The position numbers and the translations under genes were made by a program. A DNA stretch of 64,000 nt from assembly GCF_029639405.1 (NCBI RefSeq), contig NZ_CP121274.1, forward strand, positions 2,294,001-2,358,000, written 5' to 3'. Every line of letters begins with the position of its first letter. The first letter of the stretch is position 1. Of the stretch, positions 63,268 through 64,000 are shown piece by piece. This stretch comes from Microbacterium proteolyticum (GTDB lineage: Bacteria; Actinomycetota; Actinomycetes; Actinomycetales; Microbacteriaceae). Under the pieces are notes generated by a model. The model saw only the letters and a program-made list of their open reading frames with translations. It was not told the DNA's origin and searched no databases.

Positions 63268-64000
63268 ATGCCCCTGGATGCCTCCGCGCTGCTCGACGGC
63301 CCGCGCGGACGGCGGCTGTGCCTGGAGATCCTGCTGGAGGGGGCGCGTCGTGCCGACACCCCCGAGACGCGGGATGCCGTGCAGGCGGTGTTCTGGGCGG
63401 CGCACGGGCGCGAGCGAGGGGCGAGCGTGCTGCTCTCGTTCAGCGACGGGTCCGAGCCGTTCGTGGAGCCTGAAGTGTCCGCGCACGACGCGGCGGCGGC
63501 ACTCGCCGCGCTCCCGGTGCCCGCGATGACGGCGGAGACGCTCACGCACGCGCTGTGGCACGCGGTCGACGAAGCCGCGTACTGGCAGCCGCCCTCGGGG
63601 ATGGATGAACTCGCGGCGGCGCCGGAGATGCACTCCGTTCTGCGCCGGGTGGCGAACGGCATCGCGCTGTCCCGGCACGTCGACTGGTGGGCGAGTCCGC
63701 TCGCGCGCCAGGATCAGGCAGCCGTGGCGTGGGAGGAGGAACCGTTCCGCGCAGGTCACCCGGGCGAGATCCTTCCCGAGTGGCGCACCGACACGACAGC
63801 GGAGGAGCTTCAGTTCGCGGGCTACACGGGGGTCTCGGGGCCCTGGTGGTCGGTGCCGCCGTTCGGGCTGCCTCGCACGACGCGCGTCGGCGAGCGGGGC
63901 CCCGTGGGGCTGTCATTCGTCGAGGACTCCCACGGGTGGCTGACGGCCCGGTCGCGGCGCGTCACCCCTCCCGCGGGCGACGTGGTCGAGATCCACGGAC
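63268..64000 (+). CDS. hypothetical protein, truncated by the window edge
   Basis: Open frame of at least 244 codons running off the right end. It begins MPLDASALLDGPRGRRLCLE; a middle region has the WWASPLARQDQAAVAWEEE pattern and GPWWSVPPFG. No family recognised. TAGGGT (63256-63261) lies 6 nt before ATG 63268, giving a leaderless layout and supporting this start. Confidence 0.72.
   Translation, partial: MPLDASALLDGPRGRRLCLEILLEGARRADTPETRDAVQAVFWAAHGRERGASVLLSFSDGSEPFVEPEVSAHDAAAALAALPVPAMTAETLTHALWHAVDEAAYWQPPSGMDELAAAPEMHSVLRRVANGIALSRHVDWWASPLARQDQAAVAWEEEPFRAGHPGEILPEWRTDTTAEELQFAGYTGVSGPWWSVPPFGLPRTTRVGERGPVGLSFVEDSHGWLTARSRRVTPPAGDVVEIHG

Overview
The window is about 70% G+C, uses GTG starts freely and packs genes with many 4-bp ATGA/GTGA overlaps. 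Gene content and order (prmC-tsaC-wecA-atpI-atpBEFHAGDC; nusA-ylxR-infB-rbfA-truB-ribF; dxr, rip and ispG close together) indicate an actinobacterium. Protein style and the frequent GGATGCC/GGCATCC heptamer suggest Microbacteriaceae, most likely Microbacterium. This is chromosomal core sequence; I found no insertion sequence, prophage, CRISPR array, tRNA or rRNA gene.

Layout. 0-1 kb: cysK on the minus strand. 1-11.4 kb: prmC, tsaC and wecA run into atpI and the complete F1Fo ATP synthase operon, closed by a strong hairpin. 11.5-17.7 kb: a YaaA-type peroxide-stress protein, a membrane protein with a proline-rich tail, a PP2C phosphatase, an APC permease, an asparaginase II-type protein and an OsmC protein. 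17.7-25.4 kb: a glycerol/dihydroxyacetone island, with glpD-glpF-glpK and dhaK-dhaL-dhaM on the minus strand and a divergent SorC-type regulator between them. 25.5-36.8 kb: an acyltransferase, an FKBP lipoprotein, then dxr, rip and ispG, with a divergent MurE-like ligase and a PhzE-type anthranilate synthase inserted in reverse orientation. The anthranilate synthase is preceded by an 11-residue leader peptide with tandem Trp codons and a complete 1-2-3-4 attenuator. 36.8-41 kb: a secreted HEXXH protein, then two tandem sigma-factor/membrane-partner cassettes sharing a 428-bp identical block. 41-48.3 kb: proS, an aldo/keto reductase, a membrane-anchored lipase fusion and glycogen phosphorylase. 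48.4-59.4 kb: the nusA-ylxR-infB-rbfA translation cluster, a CPBP protease, mutY, truB, ribF and small membrane proteins. 59.4-64 kb: an MFS exporter, a SNF2 ATPase and a gene running off the right edge.

Functional links. Glycerol enters through GlpF and is phosphorylated by GlpK; GlpD oxidises glycerol-3-phosphate to dihydroxyacetone phosphate, which DhaKLM also makes from dihydroxyacetone using phosphate from the PTS. The SorC-type regulator sits on a dyad that overlaps both divergent promoters.

The main unusual signals are the trp attenuator on a PhzE-type enzyme, the duplicated sigma cassettes (same sigma, different extracytoplasmic sensor), a roughly eight-fold excess of GGATGCC/GGCATCC, a TANNNT-N6-start layout in front of at least 16 genes that implies leaderless mRNAs, two long palindromes without an obvious role, and a MurE paralogue with altered signature motifs.
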